Position numbers and translations under genes: made by a program
DNA from: Candidatus Mediterraneibacter norwichensis
GTDB lineage: Bacteria > Bacillota > Clostridia > Lachnospirales > Lachnospiraceae
DNA: 56,314 bases
Assembly (NCBI GenBank): GCA_019112765.1
Contig: DXIU01000061.1
Span: 1-56,314, forward strand
Reading direction: 5' to 3'
In this document: piece by piece, positions 35,193-42,653 of the stretch
Layout of the letters: each line of letters opens with the position of its first letter
Numbering within the stretch: the first letter of the stretch is position 1
Notes under the pieces: generated by a model
Told to the model about the DNA's origin: nothing
Seen by the model: the letters and a program-made list of their open reading frames with translations, nothing else
Database searches by the model: none

Positions 35193-35543
35193 CTATAACT
35201 CTTCAATAATTGCGTCAGAAATCTTTCTGATCTTTCCCGCGATTTTCTTCGGGTCTTCCTCTCCCCGCTCCCATTCTCCCAGTATTCCGTCAATCTGACT
35301 TACTTTTTCCTTAATGGAAAGAAAACGTTCCACCAGGTGAAGTCTGGCCTCGTATCCCTCCAATGCTCTCTGGCAGCGGCGGATCAGGTCGTGAACTCCC
35401 TGCCGGCTGATTCCGGCGTCCTGCGCGATCTCGCTGAGCGAGAGATCCTCCAGGACAAACTTTTCATAAATTTCCTTCTGGTGGGGAGTGAGAAGCTCAC
35501 CGTAAAAATCGTACAATAAAGCCTGTTCTAAAATCTTATTCAT
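35193..35543 (-). CDS. ylxM: YlxM/UPF0122 helix-turn-helix protein
   Basis: ATG 35543 behind AAAGGTG gives 116 residues. The domain resembles sigma-factor region 4: LLTPHQKEIYEKFVLEDLSL, then SEIAQDAGISRQGVHDLIRR. YlxM is always next to ffh; in streptococci it modulates SRP GTPase activity. It is the first gene of the conserved block. The gap to the divergent subtilase gene is 141 bases and must hold both promoters. Confidence 0.92.
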   Translation of the reverse strand: MNKILEQALLYDFYGELLTPHQKEIYEKFVLEDLSLSEIAQDAGISRQGVHDLIRRCQRALEGYEARLHLVERFLSIKEKVSQIDGILGEWERGEEDPKKIAGKIRKISDAIIEEL

Positions 35544-35684
35544 CACAGTCACCTTTGCTATCATACATGAAAGCTTTTTGTGTGTCAAGTATTTTTTCTT
35601 TACACCTTGCCGGAACTTTTCTCAGCGCCTGTTCAGGACAATTTTCAAAAAGACGAATATTCTTAAATTAAAAAGGATTATTTT

Positions 35685-36593
35685 ATGAAATGGGTAAAAC
35701 AAACCGTTCATTACTGGTGTAAAGATACCGCAGACAGCAGATATCTGGGAACCGGGATCTGTGCCGCCATTCTGGATACCGGAATCGCCCTGCATCCTGA
35801 TCTGAAAGACCGGGTCGCCGGTTTCCGGGATTTTACCGGAAGCAGCATAAAATGCCGGGACGACAGCGGACACGGCACACATGTGGCCGGAATTCTGGCC
35901 GGAAACGGCATATCCTCAGGCGGGACCTATGCCGGTATGGCGCCCCGGACAGATCTTCTGATCGGAAAGGTTCTGGACCGGGAAGGGAATGGCAACGTAG
36001 ACAATGTAATCAGCGGCATACAGTGGGTTATGGAGTCAGCCGTTTCCTGCGGAATCCGCATTGTCAATATATCTGTAGGCACCCAGCCGGATCTCGCGCA
36101 GTCTCAGAAAGACCGGCTGCAGAAGGCTGTGGAAGAACTGTGGGATATGGGCCTGATTGTGGTTGTCTCCGCAGGAAATTACGGCCCCCGGTCGGGTACG
36201 GTAGTCGTCCCCGGAAACAGCAGAAAAGTAATTACCGTCGGTGTCCCGGACTCTCCTTCTTCTTTTTCCAGATCCCGCCGGGAACGAATCAACTATTCCG
36301 GCAGAGGACCTACGAATGAGTGTGTCATCAAGCCGGATATTTTTGCCCCCGGAACCGGAATTCTAAGCTGCAACTCCCGATTTTCTTTTCCCGGTGAGCC
36401 GCCTTATATAATGAAAAGCGGCACTTCTATGGCCACGCCCGTTGTGTCAGGCGCTCTCGCCTGCCTCCTGTCAAAATATCCTGATATGACAAACGTGGAG
36501 GTAAAACTTAAGCTCAGAGAATCCTGTATGAAAATCCCCGGAACCGAATCCGGCTGGGGCCTGCTGAATGTGGAGCAGCTGATGCAGGCCTGA
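35685..36593 (+). CDS. subtilisin-like serine protease without signal peptide (S8 family)
   Basis: A 302-residue protein. Catalytic Asp in AAILDTGIALHPDL near 30, His in DDSGHGTHVAGILAG near 65, oxyanion Asn in VVVSAGNYGP and Ser in SGTSMATPVVSGA near 246. There is no signal peptide or propeptide, so it looks like an intracellular-type subtilase. Such proteases act in protein turnover, often in stationary phase or sporulation. AAAAAGGA precedes the start. It is divergent from ylxM, and the spore-type small protein gene follows on the same strand. Confidence 0.9.
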   Translation: MKWVKQTVHYWCKDTADSRYLGTGICAAILDTGIALHPDLKDRVAGFRDFTGSSIKCRDDSGHGTHVAGILAGNGISSGGTYAGMAPRTDLLIGKVLDREGNGNVDNVISGIQWVMESAVSCGIRIVNISVGTQPDLAQSQKDRLQKAVEELWDMGLIVVVSAGNYGPRSGTVVVPGNSRKVITVGVPDSPSSFSRSRRERINYSGRGPTNECVIKPDIFAPGTGILSCNSRFSFPGEPPYIMKSGTSMATPVVSGALACLLSKYPDMTNVEVKLKLRESCMKIPGTESGWGLLNVEQLMQA

Positions 36594-36666
36594 CCGTGCA
36601 GAAAGAGTCCGGAAGAGAATCCGGCAGTCCGTTTTCACAGGATGAAAATTTCCTCCGGCCATAAGG

Positions 36667-36694
36667 CACACTTTTCCTTCTGACGCATAATATA
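36667..36694 (+). promoter_or_regulatory. candidate sigma-K-type promoter of the Cys-rich protein gene
   Basis: CAC (36667-36669) followed after 16 bases by CATAATATA (36686-36694), matching the mother-cell sigma-K pattern AC-N16-CATAnnnTA. It lies 33 bases before the ATG of the cysteine-rich protein. Consensus taken from Bacillus subtilis. Confidence 0.45.
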
Positions 36695-36727
36695 AAACTG
36701 TAAATAAACCTAAATGGAGGATTTAAC

Positions 36728-36940
36728 ATGAGTGATTTAACTGCTACAAACTGCGGATGCGGATGTGACAACGGAAACGGAATGTCTTCCTGCCTGTGGA
36801 TTATCCTTCTGCTTTGCTGCTGCGGCGGATGTGGCGGCAGCACATTCAGCGGCAACGGATGCGGCAATGACAGCTGTCTGTGGATCATTCTCCTGCTCTT
36901 CTGCTGCGGTGGATTCGGCAATAACGGATGCGGATGCTGA
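36728..36940 (+). CDS. Cys/Gly-rich small protein (chorion class HCB 13 type)
   Basis: A 70-residue protein made of two copies of the unit C-LWIILLL-CCGG: SSCLWIILLLCCCGGCGG near residue 20 and DSCLWIILLLFCCGGFGN near 48, separated and ended by Gly-Asn-Cys-rich linkers. Fifteen or so cysteines allow dense cross-linking. The automatic name comes from resemblance to insect eggshell proteins; in clostridia a spore-coat or cortex role is more likely, similar to YjcZ-type proteins. ATGGAGGATT is a strong ribosome site, and a sigma-K-like promoter lies upstream. Confidence 0.8.
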   Translation: MSDLTATNCGCGCDNGNGMSSCLWIILLLCCCGGCGGSTFSGNGCGNDSCLWIILLLFCCGGFGNNGCGC

Positions 36941-36962
36941 TCTGACAGCTCATTATGACAAA

Positions 36963-36999
36963 ACGGGGCGTGCTTCTGCTGCACGCCCCGTATCTTTTT
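36963..36999 (+). terminator. terminator of the Cys-rich protein gene
   Basis: ACGGGGCGTGC (36963-36973) pairs with GCACGCCCCGT (36981-36991), then ATCTTTTTATTT. Strong GC stem with a 7-base loop. Confidence 0.9.
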
Positions 37000-37168
37000 A
37001 TTTATCCTTCTGTGCGCCGGAAATTCCCGGCTGAGATTTGTTTTTCATTTCTGTTTCATTTTCGCGTTTTTCTCCGCCGTTCCTGTCTTTGTCAACACGC
37101 CGTTTCAACATACAGTCTTCGTCAATTTCATATACGGCGTTTCCATCAATAATCAGTTTTCTTCCCAT
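36998..37168 (-). CDS. 56-residue hypothetical protein
   Basis: ATG 37168 lies behind AAAGGA. The protein is MGRKLIIDGNAVYEIDEDCM, followed by a basic, hydrophilic tail. The first 18 residues form a compact strand-turn pattern (LIIDGNAVYEID) that looks conserved-like, while the tail is low complexity. It is convergent with the Cys-rich protein gene, and the stop falls in the T-run of that gene's terminator. Function unknown. Confidence 0.55.
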   Translation of the reverse strand: MGRKLIIDGNAVYEIDEDCMLKRRVDKDRNGGEKRENETEMKNKSQPGISGAQKDK

Positions 37169-37345
37169 AGCATGCTCTGTCCTTTCTATTCTCTTTTCCT
37201 ATATTTTTATAGTATGATTTCTTCAGGAAAAAGAAACTTTCGCGTTCCCTCAGGCACCAATGTTATGCCGTATTATTATTTCTCCGGATGTATATTTTTA
37301 TTCCCGGTTACATATATATTTACAACGTGACAATCAGGAGCGGCT

Positions 37346-37891
37346 ATGGAAAAGAAACCACCGGAACCAATGACACCTTTTGATGAACTTGTAACTTCAC
37401 CTGTTCTTCAGGCCGTGAAGCTTCTCATTCCGTACACTCCTGCGTCCGGAAGGCAGATGCTTGCCGCCTTTGTCAAGGTGCAGGAACTGCGCCATACACT
37501 TTATCTTTTCAGTGAAAGGCAAAGCGGCATCCGTGCACAGGCGCTGGACAGAACGCCTGCCTCCCTGTTCGGCATTCTGACCAGTCTGAAACCCTATCTC
37601 TCCCGAAGAGATACCGAAATGCTGGATATGATTATAAACCTGAAAGAAATCATGGAAACAGCAGAAATGATGAAAGAATCTGCCGATTATTCCAGCGGAG
37701 AAGAGGGATTTTCTCCCATGGATCTGGTCATGGGTATGCTTACCCCTGAACAGCAGGAGACCTTCCGCATGTATAATGCCATGTTCTCTCAGACAGCAGA
37801 CAATGACGGGAAAGGAGATGATGCGGATGAACGAATGGATGAACAATCCTCAGATACAGGGGATGGATCCGGCCAAGCTGGAACTGATTAA
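37346..37891 (+). CDS. hypothetical protein, first of two overlapping genes
   Basis: A 181-residue protein with no family I recognise. It is mostly helical: TSPVLQAVKLLIPYTPASGR, MLAAFVKVQELRHTLYLF, then MLDMIINLKEIMETAEMM. It ends in an acidic Gly/Asp tail that overlaps the next gene. AGGAG lies 6 bases before the ATG. There is no signal peptide or membrane helix. Overlap with the next gene suggests the two proteins work together. Confidence 0.75.
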   Translation: MEKKPPEPMTPFDELVTSPVLQAVKLLIPYTPASGRQMLAAFVKVQELRHTLYLFSERQSGIRAQALDRTPASLFGILTSLKPYLSRRDTEMLDMIINLKEIMETAEMMKESADYSSGEEGFSPMDLVMGMLTPEQQETFRMYNAMFSQTADNDGKGDDADERMDEQSSDTGDGSGQAGTD

Positions 37892-38114
37892 AATGGCTGC
37901 ATCCAGAACCTCCGGAAAATCCGGGCGGGAGCTGGCTCCCATTATGCTGGCTCTTATCACAAATGCAAACAAACAGGGAATCCGGTTTTCACCAGATGAG
38001 GTCAGCCTTATCCTTGAAATAATGAAAGAAGGGAAAAGCAAAGAAGAACAGGAACAGATAGACAGAACCGTAAAAATGACCAGCTCCATCTTCCAGAAGC
38101 ATAACAAAAATTGA
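37827..38114 (+). CDS. hypothetical protein, second of two overlapping genes
   Basis: ATG 37827 lies 9 bases behind AAAGGAG and gives 95 residues; ATGs at 37818 and 37821 are too close to the ribosome site. The protein is helical: MDPAKLELIKMAASRTSGKS, then ELAPIMLALITNANKQGIRF and SPDEVSLILEIMKEGKSKEE. It lies in another frame over the last 65 bases of the preceding gene, whose acidic tail may exist because of this overlap. The two are probably co-expressed. No family recognised. Confidence 0.7.
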   Translation: MNEWMNNPQIQGMDPAKLELIKMAASRTSGKSGRELAPIMLALITNANKQGIRFSPDEVSLILEIMKEGKSKEEQEQIDRTVKMTSSIFQKHNKN

Positions 38115-38305
38115 ATTTGCGGGTGAGAAAGCTTCCGCCGGGGAGTACGGGTATGGTGCCGGAGAGCACGCTTTCGCGCGGAACGCGGCACAGCGGTACA
38201 TAAGAGCGCAAAGGACGCGCTCTAAGTGCCGGCGCCGCTTTACGGCTCTCCATCACCATACCCGTACTCCCCGGCTGCGTTTTCCACACCCACAATTTTA
38301 AATTC
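38111..38305. repeat. long imperfect palindrome A with core CGCGCGGAACGC
   Basis: The arms include a perfect 21-bp match (38138-38158 with 38254-38274) and extend outward to GAATTTGCGGGTG / CACCCACAATTTTAAATTC. The apex contains CGCGCGGAACGC (38175-38186) and an inner hairpin AGAGCGC/GCGCTCT. It follows directly after the hypothetical gene pair. It could be a bidirectional terminator or a miniature mobile element. Confidence 0.8.
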
Positions 38306-38536
38306 AAACAGGAAGAAAAGAAGGCAGAACTTTATCGACCGGCACGGCGCTGTATCCTGTAGTGCTGCTATGAAACAGATATATATTCCGGTTTTCACAA
38401 CGGACAGCTGGAAATGAGTTGATCACAGCCAAAAAAGTTCTGGCTTCTCTTTTTTGTCGAATTTGAAATTTTCGGTGACAGTGCTGGCTGGATGAGAGCA
38501 GAAAACAGCGGGATACGGACGGATGGATGCGCCTTT

Positions 38537-38740
38537 CCGGGAAAAGTGGGGTGGGAATCCGGCGACTTTGGAATGGCCGTAGTAAAACTTAAAACCGGAA
38601 ACCCGGCGTTAAGATTCACAATGGAACTGTCCGCGCGGAACGCAAGTTTCCATTGTGAATCTTGTTTTTAGCCGGATTTCCGGTTTTTTAGTTTTACCAG
38701 GTTATGGAACGGAGCTGGATTCCCACTCCACTTTTTCCGG
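38537..38740. repeat. long imperfect palindrome B with the same apex core
   Basis: Arms: TCCGGGAAAAGTGG...GGAATCC (38537-38560) with GGATTCCCACTCCACTTTTTCCGG (38717-38740), AAACCGGAAA with TTTCCGGTTT, and a perfect 16-bp AAGATTCACAATGGAA match (38611-38626 with 38648-38663). The apex again contains CGCGCGGAACGC (38632-38643). The 230 bases between palindromes A and B hold no gene I can support. Confidence 0.8.
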
Positions 38741-38815
38741 AATACGTTTTTCATTTCATTATATCCCGGTGTTTTCGGACTCTTTTCATCCCCCATGTCC
38801 CGGATAAATTCAAAT

Positions 38816-39289
38816 TCAGAACCCTTCTGTTTTTCTTCTCATCCGCATTTCTCTTCTTTTCCCGGCCGCTTCCCACTCTGCTTTTTCGGACTCTGTTTCC
38901 ACGGCAAGTCTGGGCACTCTCTTCGGCCTGTCATTTTCATCCAGCGCTACCATCGTAAAATATGCCCTGTTGATGGGATGACGGGTGCCGTCTTCCAGAT
39001 TCTCTACATAAGTGTCTGTGCGGACTTCCAAAGATGTATTGCCCACATAGGTGACTTTTCCTATGATTACAACCATCTCTCCTTTATACGCGCCGTGAAT
39101 AAATTTCAGATTATCTACTGAGGCGGTTATCACATTCGATCTTGTATGGCGCTTCGCGACCAGCCCCGCCACTTCATCCAGCCACTGCATCAGAACCCCG
39201 CCGAACAGCCGGCCTGCCGCGTTTAAATGATTTGGCCTGACCATATGGACTGTTTCAACCAATGAATCCTGTACATGCTTTTCTTCCAT
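38816..39289 (-). CDS. acyl-CoA thioesterase (hotdog, YciA/BFIT type)
   Basis: A 157-residue protein with HLNAAGRLFGGVLMQWLDEV, the hotdog helix with the catalytic Asn and Asp typical of YciA-like thioesterases. ASVDNLKFIHGAYKGEMVVI and TRHPINRAYFTMVALDE follow. It hydrolyses acyl-CoA esters, commonly of medium or long chain. The basic C-terminal tail (KRREMRMRRK) is extra. It is divergent from truA. Confidence 0.88.
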   Translation of the reverse strand: MEEKHVQDSLVETVHMVRPNHLNAAGRLFGGVLMQWLDEVAGLVAKRHTRSNVITASVDNLKFIHGAYKGEMVVIIGKVTYVGNTSLEVRTDTYVENLEDGTRHPINRAYFTMVALDENDRPKRVPRLAVETESEKAEWEAAGKRREMRMRRKTEGF

Positions 39290-39458
39290 ATCTATATCTC
39301 TCCAATCTTTTTTCTGATTATTTTCTGTAAGTTTCCTTTCTGTTTTCTCTGACAGTTTGTATTATAGTCAGTCTTCTCCGCAAAAACAACTCTGTACTTT
39401 GCAAAAAACATCCTGTATCATAAAAAATAATAAAATGCAGAACAGGAGAATCAACAGC

Positions 39459-40193
39459 ATGCAGAACATCCGCCTCACCCTTCAGTACGACGGAACACGG
39501 TATCTGGGATGGAGCCGTCCGGAAAAGAACGGACAGCACAAAAGTGTTTCCTATAAAATTACAGAAATTTTAAAGAAACTTACCGGAGAAGATATTATTC
39601 TCTTCGGAGGAGCAAAAACGGATCCCGGAGTGCATGCCCTGGCACAGACCGCCAGCTTCCGCACAGCCTCCGGCCATTCTCCCGGGCACTTCCGCGCAGT
39701 CCTCAACGAATACCTCCCCCGGGACATTGCCATTCTGGCCGCTGTATCCATGCCGGAGCGCTTCCGCGCGGATTTAAACGCAGTCAGCCGTACTTACGAG
39801 TGCCGCATCTGCACAGCGCCGGTTTATGATATATTCACTGCCGGATATCAGACCCACATTTTTCCGGCGCCGGATGTGGAAGCTATGAAACAGGCTGCAG
39901 ATTTTCTTACCGGGAAACATGACTTCCGGGCATTTACTCCTGTAAAGAAGAAAAAAGGAACTGTAAGAAATCTCTGTGCCATCTCCTTCCGTCAGACAAA
40001 GGAGCTGCTAACCATCCGCATCACGGCAGATGATTTTCTCTGTCAGATGCCTGCGGTAATCGCCGGTACTCTTCTGGAAACAGGCCGCGGTCTGCGCGCA
40101 CCGGAAAGCATACAGGATATTTTCACAGGTACAGAAAAAGCAGGCGCCCCTCTGGATGCAAAAGGACTCCTGCTTCAGGATATTCAATACTGA
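39459..40193 (+). CDS. truA: TruA-family tRNA pseudouridine synthase, divergent
   Basis: ATG 39459 behind AGGAG gives 244 residues, starting MQNIRLTLQYDGTRYLGW. The catalytic Asp lies in GAKTDPGVHALAQTASF, whereas TruA proteins normally have GRTDAGVHA. The later PDVEAMKQAADFLTGKHDFR and FLCQMPAVIAGTLLETGRG segments match the family (usual FLxxMVR). TruA makes pseudouridine at 38-40 in the anticodon arm of tRNAs. Lachnospiraceae often have several TruA copies, and the unusual motif suggests this is a paralogue. Confidence 0.85.
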   Translation: MQNIRLTLQYDGTRYLGWSRPEKNGQHKSVSYKITEILKKLTGEDIILFGGAKTDPGVHALAQTASFRTASGHSPGHFRAVLNEYLPRDIAILAAVSMPERFRADLNAVSRTYECRICTAPVYDIFTAGYQTHIFPAPDVEAMKQAADFLTGKHDFRAFTPVKKKKGTVRNLCAISFRQTKELLTIRITADDFLCQMPAVIAGTLLETGRGLRAPESIQDIFTGTEKAGAPLDAKGLLLQDIQY

Positions 40194-40214
40194 ATATCTT
40201 TTTTGCCGTTGTTT

Positions 40215-42260
40215 CTATAACACCAGCCCTGCGATATGATAAGCAATAAAGCTTACCACCCATGCAGTCACAAGCTGGAACATGATAATGCCGAATGTTA
40301 TTTTCTTGCTTCCCACCTCGCGGTTAATGGTAGCAATGGTAGCCGTACAGGGCACATACAGCAGACAGAACACCATCAGCGCATAGGCGTTTGCAGCGCC
40401 GAATCCCATGGTGCCAAGCAGCGCCGCCAGCTGTTCCATGCCTGCCCCGCCGGTAATATTATTCACGCCGAAAAGCACGCTGCAGCTTGAAACAACTACT
40501 TCTTTTGCCGCAATTCCGGAAATCAGCGCTACAATAATCTGCCAGTATCCAAGTCCCAGCGGCCGGAAAACAGGTACAACCGCCTTTCCGATTATAGAAC
40601 CGAAGCTCTCGGAAATGTCCGTTACATATCCTGACGGTCCGAAGTTCAGCAGCAGCCACATAACAATCGAAGCAAGGAAAATCACGGTTCCGGCTTTTGT
40701 CAGATAATCCTTCACCTTTTCCCACACATACACCGCAATCGTCCGGGCATTCGGCGTCTTATATTCCGGCAGCTCAATCAGAAGAGAATGTTCCGCCCTG
40801 CTGCCGTCAATTTTTGACAGAATATAAGCTGTCGCTATCGCTACCACAATTCCGAGAAGATACATGGAATAGCATGCAATCATGGCATATTTTCCGAAAA
40901 ACATAGAGGAAAACAGCACATATATCGGGAGTCTGGCGCTGCAGGACATAAAGGGCGTTATGAGGATTGTTTTCAGCCTGTCACGGTTATCCTCAAGTGC
41001 CCGGGACGCCATAACTGCCGGAACCGAACAGCCAAATCCCAGAAGCATCGGCAGAAATGCCCTGCCGGAAAGTCCCAGTTTGCCCATGATTCCGTCCATG
41101 ACAAAAGCGACTCTCGACATATAGCCGCTGTCCTCCAGAAATGCCAGAGCAAGGAACAGGATAAAAATATTCGGCAGGAAAGTAAGAATACCGCCCACAC
41201 CGGAAATAATTCCATCCACAAGCAGGGACTGAAGCGCGGGCGCCACACCCCATGCCTCCAGGGCAGAACCTGCGGCTCCGGTAAGGAGTTCAAGTCCTGT
41301 CTCAAAATATCCTTTCAGCCAGTCGCCGATTGTAAAGGTAAGGAAAAACACAAGCGCCATAATTGCCAGGAAGACCGGAAGCCCCGTCCATTTTCCTGTC
41401 ATAACCCGGTCGATCCGGTCTGTCCGCTGCTCTTTCTCACTCTTATTGGCAAGCGTTTCCTCTATTACTTCCTCTATAAAATCATATTTCTGATTTATAA
41501 TTTCCTTTTCATAGCTCTGACCGTCCGGCCATTTCAGATCAACCGGATATTTTTTCAGCACTGTCTCATCCTGTTCCAGCATTTTAATGGCATGCCAGCG
41601 CATATTATTCATATCCGGATATTTTTGCCGGAATTCCGCAATAATCAGGTCAATCTTATCTTCAATCTCATCACTGTAAACCATGGCATATTCACTGTGA
41701 TGATCATGCTGATGGCCGGTCTTGTCAGAATGATGGTGAATAAACGGTCCCTGTTTCGCATATTCATTGTGGTGCGCAACCGCATGCATCAGGATTCCAA
41801 GTCCGCTCCGCTTTCTCGCCGAAACCGGAATTGCCGGAATTCCCAGCATCTCCGGAAGACGGTGAAGATCGATTTCCATTCCTCTTTCTTCCACCACGTC
41901 CATCATATTAAGTGCCAGCACAACCGGTTTCCCCAGTTCGATCAGCTGCAGGGTCAGATACAGATTGCGTTCCAGACAGGAGGCATCCACCACATCCACA
42001 ATTACATCTACCTCATCGCTCATCAGGCACTCTCTTGTCACCTTTTCTTCCATTGTATAAGAAGTCAGACTGTATGTACCAGGCAGGTCAATCAGCTTGA
42101 ATTCCTGCCCTTTATAAGTTGTTTTTCCTTCTTTTTTCTCTACCGTAACGCCGGGCCAGTTGGCCACTTTCAGATTGGCTCCCGTATAAGCGTTAAATAA
42201 AGTAGTCTTTCCGCAGTTCGGATTTCCCGCGAATCCGACATTAATCACTCTTCCTGTCAT
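40215..42260 (-). CDS. feoB: ferrous iron transporter FeoB
   Basis: A 681-residue protein. The N-terminal GTPase (GFAGNPNCGKTTLFNAYTGA, WPGVTVEKKEG, LIDLPGTYSL, NMMD) is followed by a helical GDI domain with a His-rich loop (HHHSDKTGHQHDHH, near residue 175). The membrane domain has two gate motifs (GLSGRAFLPMLLGFGCSVPA and GIAAKEVVVSSCSVLFG). It imports Fe2+ across the cytoplasmic membrane. It overlaps feoA by 4 bases (ATGA). Confidence 0.96.
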   Translation of the reverse strand: MTGRVINVGFAGNPNCGKTTLFNAYTGANLKVANWPGVTVEKKEGKTTYKGQEFKLIDLPGTYSLTSYTMEEKVTRECLMSDEVDVIVDVVDASCLERNLYLTLQLIELGKPVVLALNMMDVVEERGMEIDLHRLPEMLGIPAIPVSARKRSGLGILMHAVAHHNEYAKQGPFIHHHSDKTGHQHDHHSEYAMVYSDEIEDKIDLIIAEFRQKYPDMNNMRWHAIKMLEQDETVLKKYPVDLKWPDGQSYEKEIINQKYDFIEEVIEETLANKSEKEQRTDRIDRVMTGKWTGLPVFLAIMALVFFLTFTIGDWLKGYFETGLELLTGAAGSALEAWGVAPALQSLLVDGIISGVGGILTFLPNIFILFLALAFLEDSGYMSRVAFVMDGIMGKLGLSGRAFLPMLLGFGCSVPAVMASRALEDNRDRLKTILITPFMSCSARLPIYVLFSSMFFGKYAMIACYSMYLLGIVVAIATAYILSKIDGSRAEHSLLIELPEYKTPNARTIAVYVWEKVKDYLTKAGTVIFLASIVMWLLLNFGPSGYVTDISESFGSIIGKAVVPVFRPLGLGYWQIIVALISGIAAKEVVVSSCSVLFGVNNITGGAGMEQLAALLGTMGFGAANAYALMVFCLLYVPCTATIATINREVGSKKITFGIIMFQLVTAWVVSFIAYHIAGLVL

Positions 42261-42484
42261 GCTGCTGCCTCCCTAACAATAATATGGTCGGCAATGCGCT
42301 TTCCAAGAGCAAATCTCGTCCCACGGAACCGGACGGTCAGCGCTCCTTTTTTATCGTTGTTCAGCACTTCTATGCGGGAGCCCTCCGTCAGTCCGAGAGC
42401 CTCCAGCCTCCGTTCCAGATTCTGTTCAAGGTCAATTTGCTCGACAATATACACCTTGTTGTTTTTTCCTTCTTTCAGTCTCAT
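42257..42484 (-). CDS. feoA: FeoA domain protein
   Basis: A 75-residue SH3-like protein: NLERRLEALGLTEGSRIEVL, then NDKKGALTVRFRGTRFALGK and RIADHIIV. FeoA assists FeoB. It is the first gene of the operon, with about 120 bases of leader after the promoter at 42625-42653. Two hairpins lie in that leader: GCCCGGG-GTT-CCCGGGC and GCCGGA...TCCGGC. Confidence 0.93.
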   Translation of the reverse strand: MRLKEGKNNKVYIVEQIDLEQNLERRLEALGLTEGSRIEVLNNDKKGALTVRFRGTRFALGKRIADHIIVREAAA

Positions 42485-42604
42485 CAGCTCATCATCCTTC
42501 GTATATTCCGTCTGTATTTCATGCGTCTGCCGGAAAGCACTGTGTCATGTCTGACTCCGGCCAGCGCACATAGAACGCCCGGGAACCCCGGGCAAAATGA
42601 TATC

Positions 42605-42653
42605 GATAATAATTATCTATAAGCATTATATATGTTTGCATGCCAGAAGTCAA
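42605..42653 (-). promoter_or_regulatory. feoAB promoter with Fur-like box
   Basis: The minus strand reads TTGACT (42648-42653), 17 bases, TATAAT (42625-42630), then GATAATTATTATC (42605-42617) across the start of transcription. That sequence is a near-perfect palindrome resembling the GATAAT repeats of Fur boxes, so iron repression is likely. The -35 abuts the stop of the upstream glycosidase gene. Confidence 0.75.

Noticed and set aside
36765-37034. 89-codon plus-strand frame over the Cys-rich protein
   Set aside because: It overlaps the better supported gene in another frame, runs through the terminator and lacks a ribosome site.
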